In this document: piece after piece, positions 25,309 to 34,942 of the stretch | Layout of the letters: each line of letters begins with the position of its first letter | Position numbering within the stretch: the stretch's first letter is position 1 | NCBI RefSeq assembly: GCF_041929205.1 | Contig: NZ_JBHFNT010000309.1 | DNA: 64,000 nucleotides | Source: Floridanema evergladense | Lineage (GTDB): Bacteria > Cyanobacteriota > Cyanobacteriia > Cyanobacteriales > Aerosakkonemataceae | Direction: 5' to 3' (one strand) | Notes under the pieces: model-generated | Database searches by the model: none | Told to the model about the DNA's origin: nothing | What the model saw: only the letters and a program-made list of their open reading frames with translations | Translations under genes and position numbers: made by a program

Positions 25309-26451
25309 GTGAATTTGATGTATGTAAAGAGTTGGCAGCGTTTGGTAGCAAATTTCCGTAATGATTCTCCCAATTTAGCTCTGAGTGCGATCGGACTCCG
25401 AAACTTTCAGCCTCCAGCTTACACTCCCCCTAGCTGGTTAAAAAATGGCTTCACCATGACTCTTTATACTGCACTGCAAGCTCCCCGTGATTGGGAAAGT
25501 ACTATTCCGCATCCAGAACCGAATTACCAAGAAAAAATTTTTACTGGTGCCCAAAGTGTACCTATCTACGGCAGAGTTGCCATACCTCAAAATCCTCGGG
25601 GCACAATTGTTGGGACTTACGGGATTACAGGTTCTTTAGATAACCAGTGGTTTCTGAAAATTTTGGGGCGTAAGGCATTTGCTTGCGGTTATGCAGTAGT
25701 TTTATTTGACTGGCGGGCTCACGGTAAAACGGCAGAATTATCTTCTACTCTGACTTCTGATGGTTTATTTGAAGGGGAAGATTTCGTTCGCATTGCTTCT
25801 CAAGTGAAGGAAATGGGCTGTCCTGCACCTTTTTGGTTTACGGGGTACTCTTTGAGCGGACAGTTGGCTTTGTGGGCTGTTAAAGCTGCTCAAGACTTAA
25901 TTCCTACTCAACAGGTGCAAGGGTTGGAGGAGGCAGAAATAGGCGGTGCAGCGGTAATTTGTCCTAATCTCGATTCGGTGCATTCTCTTTCTTACTTAGA
26001 AAAACATCCTCTGGGAAAATACTTAGAAAAAGCGATCGCCCAAGAACTCAAAAAACTCGCTCTCCGCATACATACTTTCCACCCAGAGTCAATAGATTTA
26101 GCTGCGATCGAACGAGCAAATAGTATCTGGAATTTCGATCGCCAACTAGTCATCCCCCGCTTAGGCTTTCCCACCGTAGAAGCCTACTATCAAGCTAGTA
26201 GCCCCCTTCCCCTACTACCCCAACTGAAAAAACCTACTTTGATTTTGTACGCTGCTGACGACCCCTTATTCGACCCAGTACTTATCCCCGACCTGCAAAA
26301 CGCCTGTGCTAACAACCCTTACATAGACTTAGTACTCACTCGTTACGGTGGTCACGTTGGCTACATCAGCAGCAAAACTTGTCAACAACAAGCAAACGAC
26401 CCCGACCCCTGGTGGGCATGGAATCGAGTTTTACAATGGTGCAGTCTTTGA
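25309..26451 (+). CDS. Alpha/beta-fold hydrolase (YheT-like)
   Basis: 380 aa cytosolic alpha/beta hydrolase with unknown substrate. The nucleophile elbow is FTGYSLSGQLALW (likely Ser181). The acid is probably in YAADDPLFDP and the catalytic His in RYGGHVGYIS near the C-terminus, giving a complete triad. N-terminal segments such as PPSWLKNGFTMTLYTAL are typical of the YheT-like group. The start is GTG at 25309 or ATG at 25318. It diverges from rpaA with 247 bp between. The substrate is not predictable from context. Confidence 0.82.
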   Translation: MNLMYVKSWQRLVANFRNDSPNLALSAIGLRNFQPPAYTPPSWLKNGFTMTLYTALQAPRDWESTIPHPEPNYQEKIFTGAQSVPIYGRVAIPQNPRGTIVGTYGITGSLDNQWFLKILGRKAFACGYAVVLFDWRAHGKTAELSSTLTSDGLFEGEDFVRIASQVKEMGCPAPFWFTGYSLSGQLALWAVKAAQDLIPTQQVQGLEEAEIGGAAVICPNLDSVHSLSYLEKHPLGKYLEKAIAQELKKLALRIHTFHPESIDLAAIERANSIWNFDRQLVIPRLGFPTVEAYYQASSPLPLLPQLKKPTLILYAADDPLFDPVLIPDLQNACANNPYIDLVLTRYGGHVGYISSKTCQQQANDPDPWWAWNRVLQWCSL

Positions 26452-26456
26452 AGGTA

Positions 26457-26543
26457 GTTTTGAGTTTTGAGTTTTGAGTTTTGAGTTAGGAAGAGTTGGA
26501 GAGTTTTAAGTTTTGAGTTTTGAGTTAGGAAGAGTTGGAGAGT
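26457..26543. repeat. Tandem TTTTGAG heptamers with a higher-order repeat
   Basis: Several GAGTTTT heptamers are followed by GTTAGGAAGAGTTGGAGAG. That block is repeated twice in tandem, about 50 bp apart, filling the short gap between the converging hydrolase and CPBP genes. It belongs to the same heptamer family as 17033-17065 and 58770-58840. Confidence 0.8.
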
Positions 26544-26544
26544 T

Positions 26545-27381
26545 TTAAGTTTTAAATTCTCCCTTGCCTCTCTGTCTTAGCCAGAAAGCATAAGCGATCG
26601 CCAAAAGAAACGCCAGTCCCATTAAACCTGATAATGGATTGCCATCGATTCCCGTAATCCAGGGGGGGACGCGATCGCTATACCGAACTAACTGACCCAC
26701 ATTAATTATGTAATAACCCCAAACCAAACCAGCGTGTAACCCAATTGCTAAACCCAAACGCCCCCTACTACCTCGTTTCGCCCAAACGAAAGTTAACCCC
26801 AACAGCACTAAGGCAGGAAATTGCGGAAAAGTGCGGATAATTTCTGGTAAAGGCTTAATAAAATGCAGTAAAGCATAAAGCCAGCTGCTAACCCAGAGAC
26901 TAATCTGAGGAGAATAATCTCGTTCTAATTCATCCAACAACCAGCCCCGAAACACCAGTTCTTCAGCAAAACCAACACCTAAAGCACTGATCAACCCTTC
27001 TAAAATCACTCTAGGTAACTGCTCTGAATTTTGCCAACCTAACCAACCCAGTTTTCCCTCTACGAAAAACAGCGTCAAAGTTAGGAATAAGCCAATATCC
27101 AAACCCTTTAACAGTTCTAGGGCATTTTTTCGAGTAACTGACAAACCATAACTTTGGAGGAGATTACTTTGTTGATAAACTAACTTGCCCCAAAATTGCA
27201 GCCATAACAGAAACCCGACAAATAGCAATCCCATTGTCAGGATAGTTACCAAGTTAGTATCGCTCACCCAAAAGTAAATCAGTGTGGCGATCGGAAGCCA
27301 TAGCACAAGTAAAGCCAGCAGAAATATCCCTACCCTAATTAGGGTAGGATAACTGGCTATAGCTGGAAAGTGTATTTTCAA
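26545..27381 (-). CDS. CPBP family intramembrane glutamic endopeptidase
   Basis: 278 aa integral membrane protein with about eight hydrophobic segments, of the CAAX-protease/bacteriocin-processing (CPBP, Abi) family. The catalytic motif EELVFRG gives E140, E141 and R145, followed by H173 in YALLHF and a second His in GLHAGLVWG (about 225), so the active site is complete. Substrate unknown. It begins 13 bp after the clpS stop on the same strand and is probably co-transcribed with it. Confidence 0.88.
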   Translation of the reverse strand: MKIHFPAIASYPTLIRVGIFLLALLVLWLPIATLIYFWVSDTNLVTILTMGLLFVGFLLWLQFWGKLVYQQSNLLQSYGLSVTRKNALELLKGLDIGLFLTLTLFFVEGKLGWLGWQNSEQLPRVILEGLISALGVGFAEELVFRGWLLDELERDYSPQISLWVSSWLYALLHFIKPLPEIIRTFPQFPALVLLGLTFVWAKRGSRGRLGLAIGLHAGLVWGYYIINVGQLVRYSDRVPPWITGIDGNPLSGLMGLAFLLAIAYAFWLRQRGKGEFKT

Positions 27382-27394
27382 CGAACCTGTTTAT

Positions 27395-27676
27395 CTACTC
27401 TTCAGGTTCAATTGTGCTGGTTAACCCATGATTTTTCAAAGTGTCGCAATAAAACTCTGCGTGTTCTTGGGCACAGGTAATTACTAAAGCAATTCCTGTG
27501 GCATGGGCTTCCATCATAATATTGACAGCTTGTGGTTGAGTCAGAGAAGGTACAGTTTTCATCAGAACTTGTACCACATACTCCATTGAATTGAAATCAT
27601 CATTATGTAGTAGCACCCGATAGCGTGGTGCGAGTTTGCGAGAAGTCGATCGCTTTTCTAGGGTTTCGACAGACAC
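27395..27676 (-). CDS. clpS: ATP-dependent Clp protease adaptor ClpS
   Basis: 93 aa adaptor that delivers N-degron substrates to ClpC/ClpAP-type proteases in the cytosol. The diagnostic YRVLLHNDDFNSMEYVVQVL, followed by MMEAHATGIALVITCAQEHAE, is intact. These carry the His and Asn/Asp residues that bind N-terminal side chains and contact Clp ATPase. Cyanobacteria often have two ClpS copies; this looks like the canonical one (inference). It is first in a two-gene unit with the CPBP protease. Confidence 0.94.
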   Translation of the reverse strand: MSVETLEKRSTSRKLAPRYRVLLHNDDFNSMEYVVQVLMKTVPSLTQPQAVNIMMEAHATGIALVITCAQEHAEFYCDTLKNHGLTSTIEPEE

Positions 27677-28014
27677 AGCTGCTTTTTCTCCCTCATTTCA
27701 ATAAATTTTGCCAGTTAATCAATTTTTACCAACTCTAATACATGAGTTTGTAAAATTTTAGGTGTGGGTTTCCACCATTGATAAAGTCGGTTTCGACTAC
27801 TGAAACCATAAATTATGGGCAAACTCATCCACATTAGTTTTGCTCACTTTATGGACGCTGCTCAATGCGTAACTCTTGCCAACTCTTACTAGTTAGAAGT
27901 TCAGATGGTTGGCTTTTTATAAAGCTTAACATTTATTGAGAAATTTTTGTGCAATATTTGAGTTTTCCAATATCCTTTTAGAATAGTTGGCAGCACAATA
28001 TACATTGGTTTACT
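27677..28014. promoter_or_regulatory. Divergent intergenic region between clpS and the 126-aa gene
   Basis: 338 bp holding the clpS promoter (minus) and that of the gene at 28015 (plus). Small inverted repeats occur (GTGGGTTTCCAC near 27764-27775). No ORF, RNA gene or known riboswitch is visible. Confidence 0.4.
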
Positions 28015-28395
28015 GTGGAGCAATCCGTAATGAGTTCTGCTGTAGACTTTCAACCTAGCCAAATCGTCTGTTTAGAACATCAGGAAACCCGCTTGTATGC
28101 TGAAGTGATTCAGATTGTAGAATCACGACAGGTAGCTTGGGTACGTCCTTTGATGTTGGTGGTGTTTTTAGGCGATCGCCTGGACTCCGAACCCTTTACT
28201 TTGTATGATTTAAGTCAAGGTGCAGATTTACTATGGTCAAGCAATTTATTCCGACCTGCTTTGGATACAGAAGTTTTACCGTTGTTTACTCACCTGCAAA
28301 CCTCTAAAACTCAAGGTGAAAACCAGCAGTTAGCGCATCAACAGCTACAGCGTTTTGTTCGTCAACTTTGGCAAGATTATGAGGGTAAGTTTTGA
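28015..28395 (+). CDS. Conserved cyanobacterial hypothetical protein
   Basis: 126 aa from GTG at 28015; an ATG at 28030 would give 121 aa starting MSSAVDFQPSQIVCLEH. I recognise this as a type of small conserved cyanobacterial protein but know no function. The N-terminal half (IVCLEHQETRLYAEVIQIVE, WVRPLML) looks like a small beta-barrel fold and the C-terminal half is helical (QQLQRFVRQLWQDYEGKF). No signal peptide, membrane segment or metal motif. It converges with dapL across a short spacer containing CTTCTGC heptamers (about 28508-28522). Confidence 0.75.
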   Translation: MEQSVMSSAVDFQPSQIVCLEHQETRLYAEVIQIVESRQVAWVRPLMLVVFLGDRLDSEPFTLYDLSQGADLLWSSNLFRPALDTEVLPLFTHLQTSKTQGENQQLAHQQLQRFVRQLWQDYEGKF

Positions 28396-28540
28396 ACGGT
28401 TTTTTTCGATAAATTTGTAGAAATTTTGGCTATCAAGGCAAGATGAGACAAGGGAAAATAGCAAAATTCAAAGGAACCAAATTTTATTTTTATCTTCTAT
28501 TTTTACCTTCTGCCTTCTGCCTTGAAAAAGCCTTATTAAC

Positions 28541-29716
28541 TTAAGCTTGGTAATAAATTCCTGCTTGTTTCATTCGTTGCATGGCTTCGGATAGGCGTTC
28601 TTCGGAAATTGTTAAGGCGATGCGGAAAAAGCCTTCGCCTGCGTCTCCGTAACCGTTACCAGGGGGAACTACGATCGCGCATTTTTCCAACAATAAGGTA
28701 ACAAATTCAGTGGAAGTGTAACCTTTAGGTACGGGAACCCACACATAAAGGGTAGCTTTGGGGGCGGCAATTGTCCAACCCAAGGATCTTAACCCTTCTA
28801 CAACCACATCTCGTCGTTTTTGGTAAACTGACAACATTTGCTGAAGTTCTTTGCTACTGGTGGAATAAGCTGCGATCGCTGCCCGTTGAATTGCTTTAAA
28901 TATACCAGAATCTATATTAGTTTTAACTTGGCTCAATCCTTTAATTCCCAAGGCATTTCCCACCACAAAACCAATTCGCCAGCCAGCCATATTGTAAGAC
29001 TTAGATAGGCTGTGAAATTCGATCGCTATTTCTTTCGCACCCGGAATTTGCAGGACACTAGGCGGCTGATAACCTTCATAAGCTATTTCCGAGTAAGCAT
29101 GATCGTGACACAACAAAATGTCATATTTTTGACAAAACTGAACTAACTGGGCAAAAAACTCTAAACTAGCCGTAGCACCAGTTGGATTATTCGGATAATT
29201 TACCCATAACAATTTAGCCTTACTAGCCACTGCTTCGGGAATTGCTTGTAGATCTGGCAAAAACCCCCGTTCTGGCAGCAATGGCATATAGTAAGGTTGA
29301 GCACCAGCAAAAAATGTTGAAGTTCGATATACTGGATAGCCAGGATTAGGAATTAGCGTATAATCTCCTGGTTCTGCAAAAGCCAAAAAAGTATTGTGAA
29401 TGGCTTCTTTTGAACCAATAGAAGGGATTACTTCGGTTTCTGGATTTAATCCACTAACTGCAAATCTCCGCTCCATCCAATCTACTACGGCTTGACGGTA
29501 TTCTTTTGTACCCCGATAAGGCGGATAATTGTGAGTAGCAGGGTCATCGATCGCCTCGTGCATTGCTTGGACAATATGGACTGGTGTCGGTTTATCTGGA
29601 TCGCCAATTGCCATATTAATAATGTCCACTCCTCGACTAACTAGTTCATCTCGTTTGCGATCGAGTTCTGCAAATAAGTAGGGAGGTATTTTTTCTAAAC
29701 GTTGAGCAAACTGCAT
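28541..29716 (-). CDS. dapL: LL-diaminopimelate aminotransferase (DapL-type PLP enzyme)
   Basis: 391 aa class I/II aminotransferase of the group annotated as LL-diaminopimelate aminotransferase, which converts tetrahydrodipicolinate directly to LL-DAP in lysine and peptidoglycan synthesis. PLP-site features are seen: NYPNNPTGA (173-181), the Schiff-base Lys239 in HSLSKSYNMAGWRIGF, and the C-terminal substrate-carboxylate Arg in EGFFRIALT. The length suits the shorter DapL subgroup rather than the 410-aa plant type. A related aspartate/alanine aminotransferase role cannot be excluded from sequence alone. It is monocistronic. Confidence 0.82.
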   Translation of the reverse strand: MQFAQRLEKIPPYLFAELDRKRDELVSRGVDIINMAIGDPDKPTPVHIVQAMHEAIDDPATHNYPPYRGTKEYRQAVVDWMERRFAVSGLNPETEVIPSIGSKEAIHNTFLAFAEPGDYTLIPNPGYPVYRTSTFFAGAQPYYMPLLPERGFLPDLQAIPEAVASKAKLLWVNYPNNPTGATASLEFFAQLVQFCQKYDILLCHDHAYSEIAYEGYQPPSVLQIPGAKEIAIEFHSLSKSYNMAGWRIGFVVGNALGIKGLSQVKTNIDSGIFKAIQRAAIAAYSTSSKELQQMLSVYQKRRDVVVEGLRSLGWTIAAPKATLYVWVPVPKGYTSTEFVTLLLEKCAIVVPPGNGYGDAGEGFFRIALTISEERLSEAMQRMKQAGIYYQA

Positions 29717-29853
29717 GGCAACTGTATTTGATGTAGGATAGGAAAGCCATTTGACAGTTTACCGTTTAGTTAGCTCTGTTAATGCACACCTGACTCAATA
29801 TTTGAGCTTTCAGAGCTTTTATATACACTAAACCACCATCTTTCCTAGTTAAT

Positions 29854-30048
29854 TTAGCAAGTCGGAACTAACTGAATTCGACCTGCATCCATTTCATCCA
29901 TCAACAATTCCAAGGCTTCGTAATCAACATCTGAGATATATCCCAGTCTCGTTAGTTCATAGTTGATTTCATTTTCGATATCTGGAGTCAGACGACGAAT
30001 AGAAATCGCTTTTTCTACAAGTCCACGAATCGCGTTTTTAGCTTCCAC
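29854..30048 (-). CDS. Small conserved hypothetical protein (64 aa)
   Basis: Charged, mostly helical 64-aa protein: MEAKNAIRGLVEKAISIRR then TPDIENEINYELTRLGYISD and DYEALELLMDEMDAG. I recognise it only as the kind of small protein conserved in cyanobacteria; no function is known to me. The ATG at 30048 and full-length codon bias suggest a real gene. It is separated from dapL by about 137 bp and transcribed in the same direction. Confidence 0.7.
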   Translation of the reverse strand: MEAKNAIRGLVEKAISIRRLTPDIENEINYELTRLGYISDVDYEALELLMDEMDAGRIQLVPTC

Positions 30049-30560
30049 GGTTACTGACCAGAACTCCTTTATGAGAAGATTCTCTATTAAATATTTTTCA
30101 GATGGAGTGATCGAAACCTTTCAATTCTAGTGATATGACTCACAGTCATCATCAAAAAACTTATGTTTGACTCGAAATAGGTAATTAAATATCTAGCCAT
30201 ATAAAAAATGTTAGATATTGTGCATCTACAGTTTTGATTGATATAGCCAGAAGCAAGCTTAGCGATAGTGTAACTAAGATGATTTTTGTTTATCAGTTTG
30301 GCACTATTTGACCTAAATCATCAGCGTTCAAACAGATACTCTACTCACTTACTTCTTGACCTCACGGGAAATTTTGAGAGGCTTTTCCGTATCATTACAT
30401 ACTTTATCACGAAATTATCTTGTTAGAATCTTTAAAAAAGTTCTAATCTAAGTAAAGTTTCTGTAAAAATACGGATATTACCTGTTCAATATTCTGCTTC
30501 AGGTTATAACCTTTATTACATGGAATGGCACAGTAATTTTTCTAATAACAGGACTGAATC
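30049..30560. other. Intergenic region upstream of the STAS gene
   Basis: 512 bp of AT-rich sequence between divergently transcribed genes. It probably contains both promoters. I see no ORF of interest, no repeat family member and no RNA gene signature. Confidence 0.5.
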
Positions 30561-30896
30561 ATGCAAACTTTAGCAGTAACTTCACCAATCACCGTTGTTC
30601 AACCCGAAGGACATCTTAATGCTGCTAATGCAGCTGAGTTTCGCGGTAAACTGACAGCAGCTGTCGCCGCCAATCCTAACGCTGTTGTGTTAGTGGACAT
30701 GAAACAGCTAGATTATATGGATAGTGCTGGATTAATGACTTTAGTTTCTGCTTTCAAGCTAGCACAGAGCCAAAACCAAAGATTTAGCCTTTGCTCCCTT
30801 TCCCCAGCTATTAGGATTATTTTTGAATTGACGCAGTTAAATAAAGTATTCGAGATATTTGAAAGTAGAAATGCTTTTGAAGCCACGTTGCAGTAG
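30561..30896 (+). CDS. STAS-domain protein (anti-sigma factor antagonist-like)
   Basis: 111 aa single STAS domain. The family core is visible: PEGHLNAANAAEFRGKL (16-32) and VDMKQLDYMDSAGLMTLVSA (45-64), in which Ser55 is the residue phosphorylated by a partner-switch kinase in SpoIIAA-type proteins. It probably takes part in a phosphorylation-dependent partner switch. No cognate kinase or phosphatase is nearby. The ATG at 30561 follows an AACAGGACTGAATC leader without a strong ribosome-binding site. Confidence 0.88.
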   Translation: MQTLAVTSPITVVQPEGHLNAANAAEFRGKLTAAVAANPNAVVLVDMKQLDYMDSAGLMTLVSAFKLAQSQNQRFSLCSLSPAIRIIFELTQLNKVFEIFESRNAFEATLQ

Positions 30897-31187
30897 CTTC
30901 TCAAAGCAATCATGTTTCTGACGGCTTTTAATTAGTTGGGTTTGCTATCAAAGATACTTCAGAACGTTATCTACTTGAGCAATTTGTAAGTAACAAACGA
31001 TACAAAATCGTCGATCGGCTTATTATTTTAAGCTTTTTGTATTTTACTAACAGTAATTTGATGTTGCTAAATCTGCTTGTTTCTTGCGGGAGAAAGCAGA
31101 TTTTTGCCATGACTATGAGGAATAAATAAATTAATAATAGATAAAGTTAGGTTATAAAACCTCCCGATCGGTCTTCAGACAAGGATA

Positions 31188-33854
31188 ATGATTGTGGCAG
31201 TAGCAGTAGAACAGTTGCTCACACCAGATATTTTTAAGCCTGCGCGTTATTTAGGGAATGAGTTAGGTGCAGTGCATAAGCCTTGGGAGAAGGCGAAAGT
31301 GCGCTGGGTGTTGACTTATCCAGAAGTTTACGAGGTAGGAGCTTCTAACTTAGGCCATATTATTCTGTACAACATTTTAAATCGGCAACCTCGTCAGTTA
31401 TGCGATCGCGCCTACTTACCTGGAACCGACTTAGCAGCTAAACTACGCGCAACGAAAACGCCTTTATTTGCTGTTGAATCGCGTCAAGCGGTGAAAAATT
31501 TCGATATTTTGGGCTTTAGCCTCAGTTATGAACTAGGGGCGACAAATATCTTAGAAATGCTGGATTTGGCTGGAATTCCCTTAACTTGGCGAGAACGGGG
31601 AGAAAAGGATGATTTTCAGTATCCTTTGATTTTTGCTGGGGGACAAACAGCTACATCTAACCCGGAACCTTACGCTGAGTTTTTGGACTTTGTGGCTTTG
31701 GGTGATGGGGAAGAACTGTTACCGGAAATAGGTTTGGTAATTGAAGAGGGTAAAGCCCAAGGGTTAAGTCGGAAAGAGTTATTGTTAGATTTAGCCCAAG
31801 TTCCGGGAGTTTACGTGCCTCAGTTTTATGATATGGCAACGGATGGTTCGGTTCATCCGAATCGCCCGGATGTTCCCAAAAGAATTTTACGCCGGGTAGC
31901 GACTCCGATTCCGGCTTATTCGATCGGGTTAGTTCCCTTTGTGGAAACAGTACACGATCGCTTAACAATAGAAATTCGTCGCGGTTGTACCAGGGGATGT
32001 CGTTTTTGTCAACCGGGAATGCTAACTCGCCCAGCTAGAGATGTGGAACCGGAACAGGTGATCGAAGCGATTTCCGCAGGAATGCGGGCGACTGGTTATA
32101 ATGAGTTTTCTTTGTTATCTCTTTCCTGTTCGGATTATTTGGCTTTACCTTCGGTTGGGGTGGAAGTGAGAAACCGCCTCAAAGATGAAAATATTTCCCT
32201 CTCTTTACCTAGTCAAAGGGTTGATCGCTTCGATGAAAATATTGCCAATATTATCGGTGGAACTAGACAAAGTGGAATTACCTTTGCGCCGGAAGCTGGT
32301 ACCCAGCGGATGCGGGACATCATTAATAAAGGTTTGACTAATGAAGAATTACTGCGGGGAGTAAAAACTGCCTACGAACAAGGGTGGGATAAAATAAAGT
32401 TATACTTCATGATTGGTTTGCCTGGAGAAACCGATGCAGATGTGCTAGGAATTGGGGAAACTGTTCGCTGGTTACAGCAGGAATGTCGGATTAAAGGTAA
32501 GAAGCAAATTAATTTCACGCTGACGATTTCCAACTTTACGCCGAAACCTCACACACCTTTTCAATGGCATTCTGTTTCCACTGCGGAGTTTAAACGGAAA
32601 CAGGGACTTTTACGATCGGAATTTCGCTCGATGAAAGGTGTAAAAGCTAACTTTACCGACGTGCGAATTTCGGCAATGGAAGACTTTTTGGGAAGAGGAG
32701 ATCGCCGTTTGTCTGCGGTACTGCGTCGCGCTTGGGAGTTGGGGGCTCAGAATGATTCTTGGTTTGATAGTTTGGAAAAAGCTTATGCAGCTTGGGGAGA
32801 AGCGATCGCCCAATCTGATTTAACCTGGAAGTATCGTCTAGTAGAACAAGGCGAATGGAACCTGGTAGGGGCTGGTTTAGCGGATAATCTATCTACCCCA
32901 GAGACAATTTCAGAACAAAACCCGCCCTTAGAGAAAACAGAAGAAGAACGGTTCGATCGACCTCTACCTTGGGATCATATCGATACCGGAATCGATAAAA
33001 ATTGGCTGAAAACTGACTTAGCAAAAGCCCTAGAAGCAGCGACAGTTCCAGATTGTTCGTTTGAAGGTTGTTCCCATTGTGGGGTATGCGGCACCGATTT
33101 TGGACATAACATAGTAGTATCACCTCCACCAATTCCCGAATTTGTGGGTGAGTTCGTTCCTAACCAACACAAAGCCCAGCGGTTGCGAGTTCGGTTTGGG
33201 AAACGCGGTGAGATGGCTTTAGTAAGCCATTTGGATTTAGTCAGGTTGTTCGATCGCGCCATCAGGCGGGCGGCGATACCAGTCACTTTTACTGGTGGTT
33301 TTCATCCTAGTCCGCGAATTTCGATCGCCAATGCCTTATCCTTGGGAAGCACCAGCGAAGGCGAAATCGTAGATTTTGAGTTAACCGAAGCAATGGAAGT
33401 AGCAAGTTTCCAAGCCAAGTTAGCCCAAGCACTGCCTGAAAATATTCCCATTTATCATGTTGAGGAGGTACACTTAAAAACGCCCGCAGCTACTCAATTG
33501 TTAGAAAAAGCCGAGTATGTGTTAACAGTAGCCTCTGTTACAGACAATTTACCTGCACAGTGGGTCGAATGGATAGCAGAAGTAGTCAAGAGCGATCGAA
33601 TTTTGGTAGAGCATACTACTAAGTCAGGGAAAAAGGTAGAAGTGAATTTGTGCGATCGCCTGTTAGAATTAGAACTTGTCTCCACCGAAACCGAAAATCA
33701 GCAACAGGCAAAAATCCGTTATCTAGGTAATTGCCGAAATGATGGGAACTTGTTGCGCCCGGAACACATCATTTATATGCTAGAACAAGTAACAAGATTT
33801 CAGTTTCAACTACTTCACGCTCACCGGACTCAGTTAATCCTAGAACCAGCGTAG
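31188..33854 (+). CDS. TIGR03960-type B12-binding-like radical SAM protein fused to a DUF2344 domain
   Basis: 888 aa. The N-terminal part resembles a B12-binding domain. The radical SAM core has C267, C271 and C274 in RRGCTRGCRFCQPG, coordinating the 4Fe-4S cluster that activates S-adenosylmethionine. A cysteine cluster CSFEGCSHCGVCG lies at about 625-637. The C-terminal DUF2344 (TIGR03936) domain begins about 665 (LRVRFGKRGEMALVSHLDLV). This fusion is widespread and often next to RNase E/G, exactly as here. It is suspected of RNA modification, but the reaction is not established. ATG at 31188 with an AAGG ribosome-binding site. Confidence 0.9.
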   Translation: MIVAVAVEQLLTPDIFKPARYLGNELGAVHKPWEKAKVRWVLTYPEVYEVGASNLGHIILYNILNRQPRQLCDRAYLPGTDLAAKLRATKTPLFAVESRQAVKNFDILGFSLSYELGATNILEMLDLAGIPLTWRERGEKDDFQYPLIFAGGQTATSNPEPYAEFLDFVALGDGEELLPEIGLVIEEGKAQGLSRKELLLDLAQVPGVYVPQFYDMATDGSVHPNRPDVPKRILRRVATPIPAYSIGLVPFVETVHDRLTIEIRRGCTRGCRFCQPGMLTRPARDVEPEQVIEAISAGMRATGYNEFSLLSLSCSDYLALPSVGVEVRNRLKDENISLSLPSQRVDRFDENIANIIGGTRQSGITFAPEAGTQRMRDIINKGLTNEELLRGVKTAYEQGWDKIKLYFMIGLPGETDADVLGIGETVRWLQQECRIKGKKQINFTLTISNFTPKPHTPFQWHSVSTAEFKRKQGLLRSEFRSMKGVKANFTDVRISAMEDFLGRGDRRLSAVLRRAWELGAQNDSWFDSLEKAYAAWGEAIAQSDLTWKYRLVEQGEWNLVGAGLADNLSTPETISEQNPPLEKTEEERFDRPLPWDHIDTGIDKNWLKTDLAKALEAATVPDCSFEGCSHCGVCGTDFGHNIVVSPPPIPEFVGEFVPNQHKAQRLRVRFGKRGEMALVSHLDLVRLFDRAIRRAAIPVTFTGGFHPSPRISIANALSLGSTSEGEIVDFELTEAMEVASFQAKLAQALPENIPIYHVEEVHLKTPAATQLLEKAEYVLTVASVTDNLPAQWVEWIAEVVKSDRILVEHTTKSGKKVEVNLCDRLLELELVSTETENQQQAKIRYLGNCRNDGNLLRPEHIIYMLEQVTRFQFQLLHAHRTQLILEPA

Positions 33855-34575
33855 GCTTCAGAATTCCCAAAAACAATAATTTTTGCTTATTAAAAAGCAG
33901 CAAAAAATGTACCTGCCTGGTCAATGGATGAAATTACCTAGTTTAGATGTGATAAGATGCGATTTAGAGTTAAGCAAAAATAAGAAGCTTTCATGTTTCT
34001 TCGTAACAACTGCCTTGTGGTTAACTCTAAAATGAAATTTACTGACTTTCATCTGTGTCGGTGGTGTTTAGAAGTAAATAGTTGCTCTGGCTCATATTTC
34101 TGACTAAACTCGTCCATAGACACTAAAAAATCGTATTTAATGCTAGGGGTTTCAGTTTCCCTCTCTATTAAATTTCCCATGTTTCTATTGATAGAAAAAA
34201 GGGAAAAAATAGGCAGCAACCTGAGTTTTACGACCTTGGTAGACTAAATTTTTTCTACCTTACAAAGGTAAAAGCTAGGGGAAGATAGGGGAATTTAACA
34301 TAATAGACTCGCAAAGCGTCAACGCGCTGCTACCGCTAACAAACCAAAAAACTTGGTTAGATATGCCTTTAATTAATCTGCGCCCAGCACCCCAAATGAA
34401 AAAACCTAGATGTGCCACAACGCTTTCTCCAAGAGGCTGGATATGCCAATCATTCACGAAGCTTGTGTGTTAGCACACTCTAGATTCAAAAAAGGGTTAT
34501 TGTACCTCCCTCCAGAGATAAAGTACAGTGGAAGAAAAAGTCGATTTGGGTAAATGGATTTACGAAGTTCGGCTC

Positions 34576-34640
34576 TAGGCGCGATAAGTGCTGAGGCACA
34601 GGCTAACGCGAAACGTGCTACGCACACGCTAACGCGAACG
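34576..34640. repeat. GCTAACGCGAA / GTGCTACGCAC repeat cluster
   Basis: GGCTAACGCGAAACGTGCTA and CGCACACGCTAACGCGAAC form direct and inverted copies of a short GC-rich motif in an AT-rich spacer. Related fragments occur near 22600 and at 58673-58696. Confidence 0.65.
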
Positions 34641-34772
34641 AATTACAAATTAATTACTCTAAGGAAGTTAAGTGAGATATTCTGTCATTTCTGAGTTATT
34701 GACAACCCAAAATATTTTCTGAAAATTGATGTAATAGTTCATCAGTAGATTCGGAAATTTAGGAATTACTTA

Positions 34773-34795
34773 GTACAGGCAAGATGCCCGTACTT
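34773..34795. repeat. Palindromic repeat AGTACAGGCA-N3-TGCCCGTACT
   Basis: A 10-bp inverted repeat with one mismatch and a 3-nt loop in the rne leader region. It resembles a frequent short intergenic palindrome of cyanobacteria. Confidence 0.6.
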
Positions 34796-34942
34796 ACTTG
34801 CTTCAAAAAGCAGATTTTTCAAACCATTGCCAACAAGAAGAAAGCTAAATAATGATTTTGATTTTAATTTGTGATTGAGGTTTTTTTTAATCCAAAATCC
34901 AAAATATAAAGTCTAAAATCTAAAATTTTAAGAGGTATTTGA

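Larger units (their letters stand above)
33855..34942 (+). promoter_or_regulatory. Long intergenic / probable 5' leader of rne
   Basis: 1,088 bp without a credible gene. Just upstream of rne there is an 8-T run (34882-34889) followed by ATCCAAA/TCTAAAA heptamer-like repeats (34889-34926) and AAGAGG eight nt before the ATG. Other content: hairpin repeats at 34773-34795 and GCGAAACGTGCTACGCACACGC-type repeats around 34576-34635. Long AU-rich rne leaders are known to autoregulate RNase E in Escherichia coli, and similar control has been reported in cyanobacteria; its presence here is inference. Confidence 0.5.

Noticed and set aside
34275..34457. 60-aa minus-strand ORF in the rne leader region
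   Set aside because: No ribosome-binding site or recognisable family. The region is repeat-rich and AT-rich; I treat it as chance.
33855..34942. tRNA, 6S RNA, RNase P RNA or other known RNA gene in the long gap
   Set aside because: No TTC-type T-arm, RNase P or 6S signatures were found on either strand by eye. A covariance-model search would settle it.
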